Positions 7,720-15,026 of a DNA stretch of 16,171 nt are shown here, piece by piece (the first letter of the stretch is position 1; each line of letters starts with the position of its first letter). The notes beneath the pieces are model-generated. The model was not told the DNA's origin and searched no databases. It saw only the letters and a list, made by a program, of their open reading frames with translations. Both the position numbers and the translations under genes were made by a program. The stretch is from NCBI GenBank assembly GCA_009936825.1, contig JAACDV010000069.1, positions 1 to 16,171 on the forward strand, written 5' to 3'. The DNA comes from Bacteroidota bacterium (GTDB taxonomy: Bacteria > Pseudomonadota > Alphaproteobacteria > Puniceispirillales > Puniceispirillaceae).

Positions 7720-7978
7720 CACGCCCAGTTCTAAAGATTGCCCTTGGGAAACCGCACCATAGCAGATCAACGGGCGAACACAAACTCCACCGGATGCATA
7801 TTATGAGGGTAAATAATACATCAATTAATCAATTGGATAGTATGAAGGTAATTTTATTACCAAACACATGCCCGGGCTGGCCTTGACCCTTTAATACAAT
7901 TTTCAAGTCGTCCTCAAATCCGGGGGATTGGCCCACATCTATCCAGATCATATGGCCTATCTATCCAGATCATATAGG
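7720..7978. other. Intergenic region between scfR and mgtE
   Basis: No gene is seen. The region holds the outer part of tandem array B (from 7941), a CCGGGC-CTTGACCC element (7872-7889), and AT-rich DNA at 7800-7861. That stretch contains the inverted repeat GGTAAT-TTT-ATTACC (7847-7861) and CAATT-AATC-AATTG (7822-7835). The latter lie upstream of mgtE, where a promoter or operator would be expected, but no specific regulator can be named. Confidence 0.4.
7872..7889 (+). repeat. Dispersed CCGGGC-N4-CTTGACCC element, copy 2
   Basis: CCGGGCTGGCCTTGACCC matches 4738-4755 at 15 of 18 positions. Each copy lies in a gap that also contains a three-copy tandem array. Confidence 0.55.
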
Positions 7979-8006
7979 CTAACCATCCAGATCATATAGG
8001 CCGACC
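7941..8006. repeat. Tandem repeat, 22 bp x 3 (array B), overlapping the scfR 3' end
   Basis: Three 22-bp units lie at 7941-7962, 7963-7984 and 7985-8006, each beginning ATCCAGATCATAT and diverging slightly at the end (GGCCTATCT, AGGCTAACC, AGGCCGACC). The innermost unit encodes the last residues of ScfR (VGLYDLD), and the scfR stop codon TAG lies at the start of the second unit. Because 22 is not a multiple of three, the outer copies are out of frame and non-coding. On the minus strand the array contains CTGGATAGATAGG (7956-7968), which matches the 13-mer of array A at 12 of 13 positions. Confidence 0.93.
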
Positions 8007-9415
8007 CGCCGTGTATGACCATCAAAGCGAACCTCATGCCCCACTGGCGGGTGGGCACGCTGCGCACAATCCATCCGCTCACAAACTGAACAGCCGATGC
8101 CAATTGGATCATGACGACGTTTCTTAATCGCCTCAAAATCATCGGCATAGACAAGGTCGCGCGCATGATGCATCTCACACCCCAGCGCAACAGCAAATTC
8201 AGGTGCAGCTTCTCCCGCCGGAGCCCATAATTTAGGAACCGTTCGCGCGATCGTAAAAAACCGGTGACCGTTTGGTAACTCGGCGGCCTGAAAGCGCATC
8301 TGATCGGGCGTGCGAAAAGCCTTGTGCAAATCCCAGCGTGGACAGGTGCCACCATTTTTAGCGAACTGCATTCCGCCAGCCGCAAGGCGCTTAGAAATAT
8401 TACCAGCATCGTCAATACGGATGAAGAAAAACGGAATGCCGCGCGCGTTTGGCGCATTCAAACTAGTCAGGCGATGACACACCTGCTCAAAACTTGCCCC
8501 AAAGCGGCGCCCCAGCAAATCAAGATCATGCCGAAGCTCGCGGGCCGATTCCAGAAAGGCATCATAGGGCATCATCACCGCAGCGGCGAAATAACCGGCA
8601 AGTGTTGTGCGAAACAGCGAACGTGCGGACTCATCGCTCATACCATGTTCCGTGCATAGGCTGTCCAGCACCTCTGGACGCGCAACCAGCGCAAGCTGGA
8701 CCAGAAGATGAAACTGACGCTGCGGGCGGCGCAATGCCTCACTCACCAACATCTCACGGCGATGATGATCATATCGGCGAAGTTGGCGGCCCATGACCGA
8801 GGCAGGAATGATCCGCACCCGCAACCCCAATGCCGTGTTCGCATACCGGATTAAACTCTCCAGCAACGCCTCGCCGCCCGCATCACTCGCCATATTTCCG
8901 GTTGTCTGAACCTCGGTGCGAAAGGCAGCAGCAACACTCTCCAACTCAGCGAAATAGTTATTCGCCATTTGCAATGCCGTGCGGACATGCTCAACCGGCG
9001 TGTTGAAATCAGGGGGATGACGACCGTCACCTGACGATACTTCCAGTTGATCACGCACTTTGCGATACCCCTGAAAAAGGCTAAGCATGGCGCGCGCCGC
9101 ACTGGGGGCAGCGGTAATCAGATCCTGCATTTCGCGCCGCGACACACGGTCTGCAGCCAAGATGGGGTCGGCGAACACCTCGGCAAGGTCCCCCATCAGC
9201 GCAGCACTATCATCCTCACCAAAGGCCTTCATATCAATATCAAAGCTGCTGCCAAGCCGCAGTAACAGGCTGACAGTCAAGGGCCGCTGATTATGTTCCA
9301 GAAGATTCAGATAAGACGGGCTGATATCCAACGCCTCGGCCATCGCCGTCTGTGATAGACCCGCAGACTGGCGAAAACGGCGCAATTTATGCCCCACCAG
9401 AATTTTTTCCTGCAT
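7979..9415 (-). CDS. XRE-HTH regulator of the ScfR/RamB (short-chain fatty acyl-CoA) family
   Basis: This is a predicted DNA-binding regulator of two-carbon or short-chain acyl metabolism. From ATG 9415 it has 478 residues. It has an N-terminal XRE helix-turn-helix (about 8-62, GLSQTAMAEALDISPSYLNLLE). A middle IrrE-like domain follows, in which the usual HExxH zinc site is replaced by FHLLVQ (235-240), so peptidase activity is unlikely. The C-terminal DUF2083-type domain has GGTCPRWD (C358), C413 and the cluster C442-x2-C445-x4-C450. GGAG at 9425-9422 sits 6 nt before ATG 9415, so I prefer it to the upstream in-frame ATG at 9427, which lacks a ribosome site. The RamB family controls isocitrate lyase in other bacteria, and here aceA is its divergent neighbour. 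Activator or repressor action cannot be told. The 3' end lies in a tandem repeat. Confidence 0.9.
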   Translation of the reverse strand: MQEKILVGHKLRRFRQSAGLSQTAMAEALDISPSYLNLLEHNQRPLTVSLLLRLGSSFDIDMKAFGEDDSAALMGDLAEVFADPILAADRVSRREMQDLITAAPSAARAMLSLFQGYRKVRDQLEVSSGDGRHPPDFNTPVEHVRTALQMANNYFAELESVAAAFRTEVQTTGNMASDAGGEALLESLIRYANTALGLRVRIIPASVMGRQLRRYDHHRREMLVSEALRRPQRQFHLLVQLALVARPEVLDSLCTEHGMSDESARSLFRTTLAGYFAAAVMMPYDAFLESARELRHDLDLLGRRFGASFEQVCHRLTSLNAPNARGIPFFFIRIDDAGNISKRLAAGGMQFAKNGGTCPRWDLHKAFRTPDQMRFQAAELPNGHRFFTIARTVPKLWAPAGEAAPEFAVALGCEMHHARDLVYADDFEAIKKRRHDPIGIGCSVCERMDCAQRAHPPVGHEVRFDGHTRRVGLYDLDG

Positions 9416-9461
9416 ACCTTGCTCCATCGCTAGGTTCGGTACCGACCCTGAGCGGCACCTG

Positions 9462-9536
9462 TTTTTGCAATTTTGTCATAAGGTAATCTTGTAAAATGTA
9501 AATGTAAAGATTTTACAATTTTCAAGTTTGCACTTT
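9462..9536. promoter_or_regulatory. Probable operator region between scfR and aceA
   Basis: Within the 236-bp divergent gap lies a perfect 9-bp inverted repeat, TTGTAAAAT (9489-9497) and ATTTTACAA (9510-9518). Three head-to-tail TGTAAA hexamers lie within it (9490, 9497, 9503), with TTTACA at 9512. Two TTTGCA-type motifs flank it: TTTTTGCAATTTT (9462-9474) and AAGTTTGCACTTT (9524-9536). The latter resemble the TTTGCAAA-type sites described for RamB in corynebacteria. An extended -10-like TGTTATAGAT (9560-9569) could serve aceA. A 10-bp palindrome TCGGTACCGA (9436-9445) lies close to the regulator's start. Binding is inferred. Confidence 0.5.
9475..9502 (-). promoter_or_regulatory. Candidate promoter of the scfR-like gene
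   Basis: On the minus strand TTTACA (9502-9497) and TATGAC (9480-9475) are 16 nt apart, matching the sigma70 consensus at 5/6 and 4/6 positions. The -35 box is itself one of the TGTAAA repeats, so a protein binding those repeats would compete with polymerase. This suggests autoregulation, which is an inference. Confidence 0.4.
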
Positions 9537-9651
9537 TTTCCTCGGCATTGACCGACTGGTGTTATAGATAAAGACCGTCAGTACCGCTTTATATATCGTT
9601 CCCGTTTTCGATTATGAAACTTAACCTCCCTTGTTCAACAGGAGCAGACCA

Positions 9652-10944
9652 ATGAATGACACAAACACACAAGCCACCTTCGAGTCCCATGTAGGCGCAG
9701 CTGCAGGCCGTTTTGACGGTATCAAGCGCGATTATTCAATGGCCGATGTGGAAAAACTGTCAGGCTCGGTTAAAATTGAGCATTCGTTGGCCCGCAATGG
9801 TGCCAACAAGCTTTGGTCGCTTTTGGACAGTGAAGATTATGTGCATTCGCTTGGCGCGATGACCGGCAATCAGGCAATGCAGATGGTCCGCGCCGGACTA
9901 AAGGCGATTTATCGGTCAGGCTGGCAGGTTGCTGCCGACGCCAACACCGCCGGCGGCATGTACCCCGACCAGTCTCTATATCCGGCGAATTCAGGCCCGG
10001 AACTGGCCCGCAAAATCAACCGCACGCTGCAACGCGCAGACCAGATTCAAAAGCTGGAAGGCGGCGATGATATCGACTGGTTTGCGCCCATCATTGCCGA
10101 TGCAGAAGCCGGCTTTGGCGGGGCGTTGAACGCCTTCGAGTTGACCCGCTCCTATATTGAGGCGGGCGCTGCCGGGGTGCATTTTGAGGACCAGCTTGCC
10201 TCGGAAAAGAAATGTGGGCATATGGGCGGCAAAGTGCTGATCCCCGTCCAGCAACATATTGCGAATTTGAACGCGGCGCGGCTGGCAGCGGATACATCTG
10301 GCGTTCCGACGCTGATTGTGGCCCGCACCGACGCCGAGAGCGCCAAGCTGATCACCTCCGACGTTGATGAGCGCGACCGCCAGTTCCTGACAGGTGAGCG
10401 CACCGAAGAAGGGTTCTTCCGCCTCGATCCAAAGGATTCGTTCGAGCGCTGTGTGGTGCGCGGACTGGCGTTCGCCGAATATGCCGATTTGATCTGGATG
10501 GAAACATCGACGCCAAACCTGGAACAAGCGCAACGCTTCGCCGATGCCATCCATAAGGAATTCCCGAACAAGATGCTGGCGTATAACTGCTCGCCAAGCT
10601 TTAACTGGTCATCCAACCTGTCCCAAGAAGATATCGCCCGTTTCCAGCGTGAAATTGGCGCGATGGGCTATAAATACCAGTTTATTACGCTAGCTGGCTT
10701 CCACTCGATGAACTTTTCAATGTACCAGCTGGCAAACGGTTATCGTGATCGCGGCATGGCGGCCTATTGCGAACTACAAAACGCTGAATTTGAGGCCGAG
10801 GCTATCGGTTATACCGCAACCCGTCACCAGCGCGAGGTTGGAGCCGGATGGTTTGACGCCATTTCGGTTGCGGTCAAGGGCGGCCAATCAGCCACCACAG
10901 CGATGGACGAGTCCACCGAGTCAGCGCAGTTTGCTGCTGAGTAA
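9652..10944 (+). CDS. aceA: Isocitrate lyase
   Basis: Isocitrate lyase cleaves isocitrate to glyoxylate and succinate, the first step of the glyoxylate bypass, needed for growth on acetate or fatty acids. The 430-aa length matches bacterial AceA (434 in E. coli). The catalytic loop [11 protein letters not shown] is present, with the catalytic Cys at 188. Also present are the metal/substrate region [15 protein letters not shown] and the active-site motif NCSPSFNW (312-319). The start is ATG 9652, with AGGAG at 9640-9644 seven bases upstream. An in-frame TTG at 9631 would include the ribosome site and is rejected. It is divergent from the ScfR/RamB-type regulator and convergent with the decarboxylase operon. 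No malate synthase gene is in the window. Confidence 0.97.
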   Translation: MNDTNTQATFESHVGAAAGRFDGIKRDYSMADVEKLSGSVKIEHSLARNGANKLWSLLDSEDYVHSLGAMTGNQAMQMVRAGLKAIYRSGWQVAADANTAGGMYPDQSLYPANSGPELARKINRTLQRADQIQKLEGGDDIDWFAPIIADAEAGFGGALNAFELTRSYIEAGAAGVHFEDQLASEKKCGHMGGKVLIPVQQHIANLNAARLAADTSGVPTLIVARTDAESAKLITSDVDERDRQFLTGERTEEGFFRLDPKDSFERCVVRGLAFAEYADLIWMETSTPNLEQAQRFADAIHKEFPNKMLAYNCSPSFNWSSNLSQEDIARFQREIGAMGYKYQFITLAGFHSMNFSMYQLANGYRDRGMAAYCELQNAEFEAEAIGYTATRHQREVGAGWFDAISVAVKGGQSATTAMDESTESAQFAAE

Positions 10945-10993
10945 AGACTTTTCTGGGCGATATTCGCGCATCAGAACCATGTCAACCAGAGCT

Positions 10994-11029
10994 AAGGCCG
11001 GGCGTTTTTCATTTTTTCCGCCCGGCCTT
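10994..11029 (+). terminator. Strong hairpin terminator after aceA
   Basis: AAGGCCGGGCG (10994-11004) pairs perfectly with CGCCCGGCCTT (11019-11029) across a T-rich 14-nt loop. The base run after this hairpin (TACTATTCACT) is not T-rich. The duplicated arm at 11041-11049 offers an alternative 9-bp hairpin followed by TACTATTTTATTTTTA, a proper U-rich tail. Lying between convergent genes, it may also serve the minus-strand operon. Confidence 0.72.
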
Positions 11030-11060
11030 TACTATTCACTCCCGGCCTTTACTATTTTAT
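11021..11060. repeat. Tandem duplication, 20 bp x 2, of a terminator arm
   Basis: CCCGGCCTTTACTATTCACT (11021-11040) is repeated as CCCGGCCTTTACTATTTTAT (11041-11060). It duplicates the right arm of the aceA terminator plus its tail, so either copy can pair with the single left arm at 10994. Confidence 0.9.
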
Positions 11061-11067
11061 TTTTAGA

Positions 11068-12495
11068 TCATTTTCCGGCAAGCAACGGGGCGGCCAACGC
11101 GGTGACGGTCTGATATGTCAGATCAATATCGCTAGCGCGCGTCGTAGTTGTGCCGATGCTAACGCGAATAACATACCGCCCATCATGCACTGTTTGCGTC
11201 AGATACAGCGTCCCATCAGCATTCACCGCGTCAACCAGCCGCGCATTCAGCGCGTCCAGCTCTTGGCCATCTTTCATTCCCTTGCGCCGGATACGAAAGC
11301 TGAACAGCCCCAGCCGCGGCGGGCTGGTAATCTCAAACCCTGCGGCCGCCTCAATGCGCGCGGCAAGATCAACGGTCCATGCAACGTGATCACGGATGAT
11401 TGCCTGCAATCCTGAAACCCCATAACAGCGGATTACAAACCACAGTTTTAGCGCCCGAAACCGGCGGCCAAGTTCCATCGTCATCTGCGAGTAATCGATG
11501 ATATCATCGGCGTCCTGCGTTACCAGATAGGCAGGTGTAATCGACATTGTTTTCTTGAAATCATCGGTTGATTTAATGAAATGAACCGAGCAATCGAAAT
11601 TCGTCATCAGCCATTTATGCGGGTTGAAGACGATTGAATCCGCCATTTCAATACCATCAGCAAGATACCGAAATTCCGGGCATATTAACGCCGACCCCGC
11701 CCACGCAGCATCAACATGCGAGAACAGCCCCTCAGCTCTGGCAATGGGTAGAATCCGTGTCAGGCTGTCACTGACGCCAACGCCGGTACTGCCAATAACA
11801 GCGACTAAGGCGCAGGGCAAATACCCGGCAGCGCGATCGGCATTAATCGCCGCCTGCAATGCATCTGGACACATCGCGCCTTCATCATCGCTGGCGACGC
11901 GAACTAGATTTTCGCGGCCAATTCCGGAAAGAAAAACAGCCTTGTCAATTGATGAATGTCCTTCGGCGTTGGCATAGACACGAAGCCGTTTCTGCCCGAA
12001 TAATCCCTGTTCCTTTGATTTCCAGTCAAGCGCTTTATCGCGGGCAGTCAATACCGCTGACAATGTGGCCAGCGTAGCCCCGCCTTGAATGATGCCGTGC
12101 CAACCATCGCCAATACCAATCATCTGCCGCAACCAGTCCAGAACATGAATTTCCATTTCGGTCCCGGCGGGCGAGGTTTGCCAAAGCATGCATTGTGCGC
12201 CCATTGCAGCGGTTAGCCATTCGGCCAAAATTGACGGAGGACTGCTGTTAGAAGGAAAATACGCAAAAAACCGGGGATGCTGCCAATTGGTGATGTGCGG
12301 CACTACCAGCTTTTCAAAATCAGCAAAAACCTGTTCAACAGTCTCGCCATCTTGCGGGGGTGCTGGCGGCAGACTGGCACGCACCTCACCGGGCCGTGTT
12401 GGCGGGCGAACTGGCCGTTCACTTAGCGTTTCCAGATAGTTGGCAGCCCAGCTTGCGGCGCGCCCTCCCCATTTTTCAAGATCGCGGTTATCCAT
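11068..12495 (-). CDS. Group II PLP-dependent decarboxylase, aromatic L-amino acid decarboxylase type
   Basis: This is a cytoplasmic fold-type I PLP enzyme closely patterned on DOPA/tryptophan/tyrosine decarboxylases. The 475-aa length is typical. Visible features are the N-terminal NWQHPRFFAYFPSNSSPP, AGTEMEIHVLDWL, the PLP-stacking His in NAEGHSS, HVDAAWAG with Asp262 (pyridine nitrogen ligand), and NPHKWL with Lys294 as Schiff-base lysine. The catalytic loop keeps Tyr323 (in TPAYL). In plant paralogues, Phe at this site turns the enzyme into an aldehyde synthase, so simple decarboxylation to an amine is expected here. LGRRFRALKLWFV also matches the family closely. Its ATG directly abuts the glycerate kinase stop (TGA|ATG). 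The ribosome site AGGAAAAGAG lies inside the kinase's last codons, so the two are translationally coupled. The exact substrate is unknown. Confidence 0.9.
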   Translation of the reverse strand: MDNRDLEKWGGRAASWAANYLETLSERPVRPPTRPGEVRASLPPAPPQDGETVEQVFADFEKLVVPHITNWQHPRFFAYFPSNSSPPSILAEWLTAAMGAQCMLWQTSPAGTEMEIHVLDWLRQMIGIGDGWHGIIQGGATLATLSAVLTARDKALDWKSKEQGLFGQKRLRVYANAEGHSSIDKAVFLSGIGRENLVRVASDDEGAMCPDALQAAINADRAAGYLPCALVAVIGSTGVGVSDSLTRILPIARAEGLFSHVDAAWAGSALICPEFRYLADGIEMADSIVFNPHKWLMTNFDCSVHFIKSTDDFKKTMSITPAYLVTQDADDIIDYSQMTMELGRRFRALKLWFVIRCYGVSGLQAIIRDHVAWTVDLAARIEAAAGFEITSPPRLGLFSFRIRRKGMKDGQELDALNARLVDAVNADGTLYLTQTVHDGRYVIRVSIGTTTTRASDIDLTYQTVTALAAPLLAGK

Positions 12496-13971
12496 TCAGG
12501 TCTCTTTTCCTGTGATAAAAATGGCAATGTCACCAAGGTTGGTTCCGGTTGGCGATGTTTTTAACAATTGATCGCGCGCATCAAGATAAGAGTAGCTGTC
12601 ATGGTTTTGCAAAGCTATTGCTGCGGCTGTGCTGTCAAAAATATCTTCCGAAGTGATAATCGCACCGGCAGCATCGGTTGGCCCGTCGCGCCCGTCAGTT
12701 CCAGCAACCAGAACCATCCAATGATCCGGCGGATTTTTCATTGCATGCATCGTTGCGGCAAAAGCCAGCGCCATTTCCTGCGCACGCCCCCCTTTACCGG
12801 ACCTGTAATTCTGATCAAGCCGAACTGTTGTCTCACCGCCAGTCACGGCCCAGACGATTTTCGCGCGCGCCTGTTCATCCGTTTGTGCCTCAACAATCCT
12901 CGCCGCAATCACAGCGCCCAGCTTGGCCGCATCACCGGTCAGCTGGGGCAGGCTAAGTTCAACGCATGAATCCGGATCCCCCCCAAAAAGCGCGGCGGCC
13001 ACAGCATGACTGGCGGCATTCCGACACAGATCATTGCTTGCCAAAAGATGACTGGTCACCTTATCCAGCACCGCATCACCCGGGCGCACCGGAAGATCAG
13101 CCTTACCGCCTTCGACCTGGCGTAGTATTTTCGCCGCCCCATCAAGTGCGTTAAGGCCGGTGCTCTCTATTAGCTTGATCACATCTTCCAGCAACACCGG
13201 ATCACCAACCGCCGGACCACTCGCAATCGCCTCAAAATGATCGCCCGGAACATCCGATAACAAAAATTGCGTTATGCGGGCGGGGGCTGCCAGGCGGGCC
13301 AGCCGTCCTCCCTTTAAGGTTGAAAACAGACGGCGCACCGCGTTCATTTCAAGAATATCCAACCCGCTGGCCAGCAACGCATCATGCAGCGCCTGTTTAT
13401 CCGCTAATGTCATCCCGTTGGACGGGGCCGGCAGTAACGCAGACCCGCCGCCACTGATCAGCAGCAAGAGATGATCATCTTCCTCGAGTGCATCAACAGC
13501 CTTGGCAACCGCCTTACCCGCGATCAACCCGCGTTCATCAGGCACCGGATGCGAGCTGGCGAAAACTTGCATATTTTCCATATCAGCGCACAGCCTGTCA
13601 CCATCTTCGCTGGCAAGGCTTTCATCAGTGGTCACCACGATAGAAGGTACATAGCCCAAATTTTTGACCATCGGGCTTTTGGCCATCGGGCTATTAGGTG
13701 GGGCGTTTGCGATAAAATCACGCGCCGCCAGTGCCATGCTGGCACCCGCCTTACCGATGGCAATAATTAGTGTTGGCATGATGGGGGTCGGCATGATGGG
13801 GTCATCCGGGTTGGCCAGAGCCTTATCGGCAAGATCGCGCATTGCCGCCCTTGTAACATCAGCCGGGTGCCCAGCCGCCAACGCGGCATCAAACGCTGTT
13901 TTGGCAATATCTGCCCAATGGCTGGCCTTCGCTACCGCTGGACTGGTTCCAACTGGCATTTTTTCAGCCAT
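12496..13971 (-). CDS. Glycerate 2-kinase, MOFRL/GckA (TtuD-like) family
   Basis: This enzyme phosphorylates D-glycerate to 2-phosphoglycerate, feeding glycolysis from the glyoxylate/serine side. Older databases call the family hydroxypyruvate reductase TtuD. From ATG 13971 it has 491 residues, somewhat long for the family. Motifs are AIGKAG (71-76), SHPVPDE (140-146), ISGGGSALL (172-180), EMNAVRRLFSTLKGGRLA (about 208-225), LLSDVPGD (237-244), and a C-terminal MOFRL domain with AGTDGRDGPTDAAGA. Two in-frame 15-bp duplications add PIMPT-PIMPT (58-67) and SPMAK-SPMVK (94-103), explaining part of the extra length. The start follows the dehydrogenase stop by 1 nt (TGA-T-ATG), with GGTGGG just upstream. 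An in-frame ATG at 14022 lies inside the dehydrogenase gene and gives an unlikely N-terminus. Confidence 0.92.
   Translation of the reverse strand: MAEKMPVGTSPAVAKASHWADIAKTAFDAALAAGHPADVTRAAMRDLADKALANPDDPIMPTPIMPTLIIAIGKAGASMALAARDFIANAPPNSPMAKSPMVKNLGYVPSIVVTTDESLASEDGDRLCADMENMQVFASSHPVPDERGLIAGKAVAKAVDALEEDDHLLLLISGGGSALLPAPSNGMTLADKQALHDALLASGLDILEMNAVRRLFSTLKGGRLARLAAPARITQFLLSDVPGDHFEAIASGPAVGDPVLLEDVIKLIESTGLNALDGAAKILRQVEGGKADLPVRPGDAVLDKVTSHLLASNDLCRNAASHAVAAALFGGDPDSCVELSLPQLTGDAAKLGAVIAARIVEAQTDEQARAKIVWAVTGGETTVRLDQNYRSGKGGRAQEMALAFAATMHAMKNPPDHWMVLVAGTDGRDGPTDAAGAIITSEDIFDSTAAAIALQNHDSYSYLDARDQLLKTSPTGTNLGDIAIFITGKET
13664..13693. repeat. In-frame tandem duplication, 15 bp x 2, in the glycerate kinase gene
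   Basis: Units 13664-13678 and 13679-13693 agree at 13 of 15 positions (shared core CCATCGGGCT). On the coding strand they encode SPMAK then SPMVK. Confidence 0.88.
13773..13802. repeat. In-frame tandem duplication, 15 bp x 2, in the glycerate kinase gene
   Basis: Units 13773-13787 and 13788-13802 agree at 13 of 15 positions (shared core GGCATGATGGGG). On the coding strand they encode PIMPT twice, just before the first beta strand (LIIAIGKAG). Confidence 0.88.
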
Positions 13972-13972
13972 A

Positions 13973-14962
13973 TCAGCCCACCATATCGGGCATTTTCGCG
14001 CCGCTGGCAAAAGCGCGAGCATTGACTAAAACCTTCATTCCCATGGCAGTTCTAGTTTCAATCGTCGCCGAACCAAGATGCGGTAACAGCACCGTATTCG
14101 GCGCCGCTAGCAGCGCCGGATTAATCACGGGCTCGCCTTGAAAAACATCCAGACCGGCACCGGCGATTTTCCCAGCTGTTAATGCGGCAGACAGCGCATC
14201 CTCATCCACAACATCGCCGCGCGCCGTATTAATCACAAAGGCATCGGGGCGCATCGCGGCAATCGCCGCTATATCCAGAACATGGCGAGTAGCGGGGGTT
14301 GCGGCGCAGTGCAAGCTGACAAAGTCACTTTGCGCGCACAACTCGGCAACGCTATCCACCTGCCGCCCTTGAACGCCTGCACCGCCGGGAATCAGCGAGC
14401 GGTTATAGTAACAAATATCCATCCCAAAGCCAAAATGCGCGCGCGCAGCCACCGCCTGCCCGATCCTGCCCATGCCAATAATGCCGAGGGTTTTGCCGGT
14501 CATCGCACGGCCAATCATATGCGTAGGCCGCCATCCCGCCCATTCGCCTGCGCGTAACTCACGCTCTGCCTCACCGGCGCGCCGACACAGCATCAACATC
14601 AATGTCAGCGTCAAATCGGCAGTAGCATCGGTAAGCACGTCCGGCGTGTTGGAAACAGCCAGACCATGCGCGGCAGCAGCCGCAAGATCAATATGATTTA
14701 CACCAACGCCGTAATTAGCAATCAGGCGGCATTTTCCTTTGGCAGCGGCGGCGATAATATCAACGTCGATAACGTCAGATACCGTTGGCGCGGCAATGTC
14801 ATGCGCTGCAAACCCTGCCATCAAAGCTGCCTTGTCCAACGGCGCATCATCCGTATTAAAAGTCACATCGAAATGCTCGGCAAGCGCCTCTTCGGCCACC
14901 GCTGGCCAGCGGCGCGTAACAGAGATGGACCGTTTTTTGGGCGATGAAGCAGGTGAAGTCAT
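13973..14962 (-). CDS. D-2-hydroxyacid dehydrogenase, probable glyoxylate/hydroxypyruvate reductase
   Basis: This NAD(P)H-dependent D-2-hydroxyacid dehydrogenase has 329 residues from ATG 14962. The Rossmann motif is GMGRIG (163-168). The catalytic triad is complete: Arg248 in NTARGDVVDEDAL, Glu277 in FQGEP and His295 in LPHLGSAT. The substrate loop NYGVGVNHID is present too. Overall pattern and its coupling to glycerate kinase point to hydroxypyruvate to D-glycerate and/or glyoxylate to glycolate. Another short 2-ketoacid cannot be excluded. It is first in an operon with the kinase (1 nt) and decarboxylase (0 nt). The frame runs open upstream to 15064, but that segment crosses the preceding gene's terminator and does not resemble the family, so ATG 14962 is chosen despite only a weak ribosome site (GGGTTAG). 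Confidence 0.93.
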   Translation of the reverse strand: MTSPASSPKKRSISVTRRWPAVAEEALAEHFDVTFNTDDAPLDKAALMAGFAAHDIAAPTVSDVIDVDIIAAAAKGKCRLIANYGVGVNHIDLAAAAAHGLAVSNTPDVLTDATADLTLTLMLMLCRRAGEAERELRAGEWAGWRPTHMIGRAMTGKTLGIIGMGRIGQAVAARAHFGFGMDICYYNRSLIPGGAGVQGRQVDSVAELCAQSDFVSLHCAATPATRHVLDIAAIAAMRPDAFVINTARGDVVDEDALSAALTAGKIAGAGLDVFQGEPVINPALLAAPNTVLLPHLGSATIETRTAMGMKVLVNARAFASGAKMPDMVG

Positions 14963-15026
14963 AAAGTCTAACCCAATCTGATTGCGAGCGTCATAAAGAA
15001 AAATCAAACAATAGAGAAGCTGACGA

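Noticed and set aside
7720..7770. Upstream TTG start for mgtE
   Set aside because: The 17 extra codons resemble nothing in MgtE, and a GGAG is too far (about 14 nt) to support the TTG. ATG 7719 is preferred, though not proven.
4683..8006. CRISPR array
   Set aside because: The repeats are directly head to tail with no spacers, and no cas genes are present.
7957..8457. 166-codon minus-strand open frame overlapping scfR
   Set aside because: It is a frame-shifted shadow of scfR. It merely shares the repeat-encoded LYDLD ending because the 22-bp array shifts frame.
9991..10554. 187-codon open frame on the minus strand
   Set aside because: It is entirely antisense to isocitrate lyase, whose catalytic motifs are intact. 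Its composition looks like a shadow frame and it has no ribosome site.
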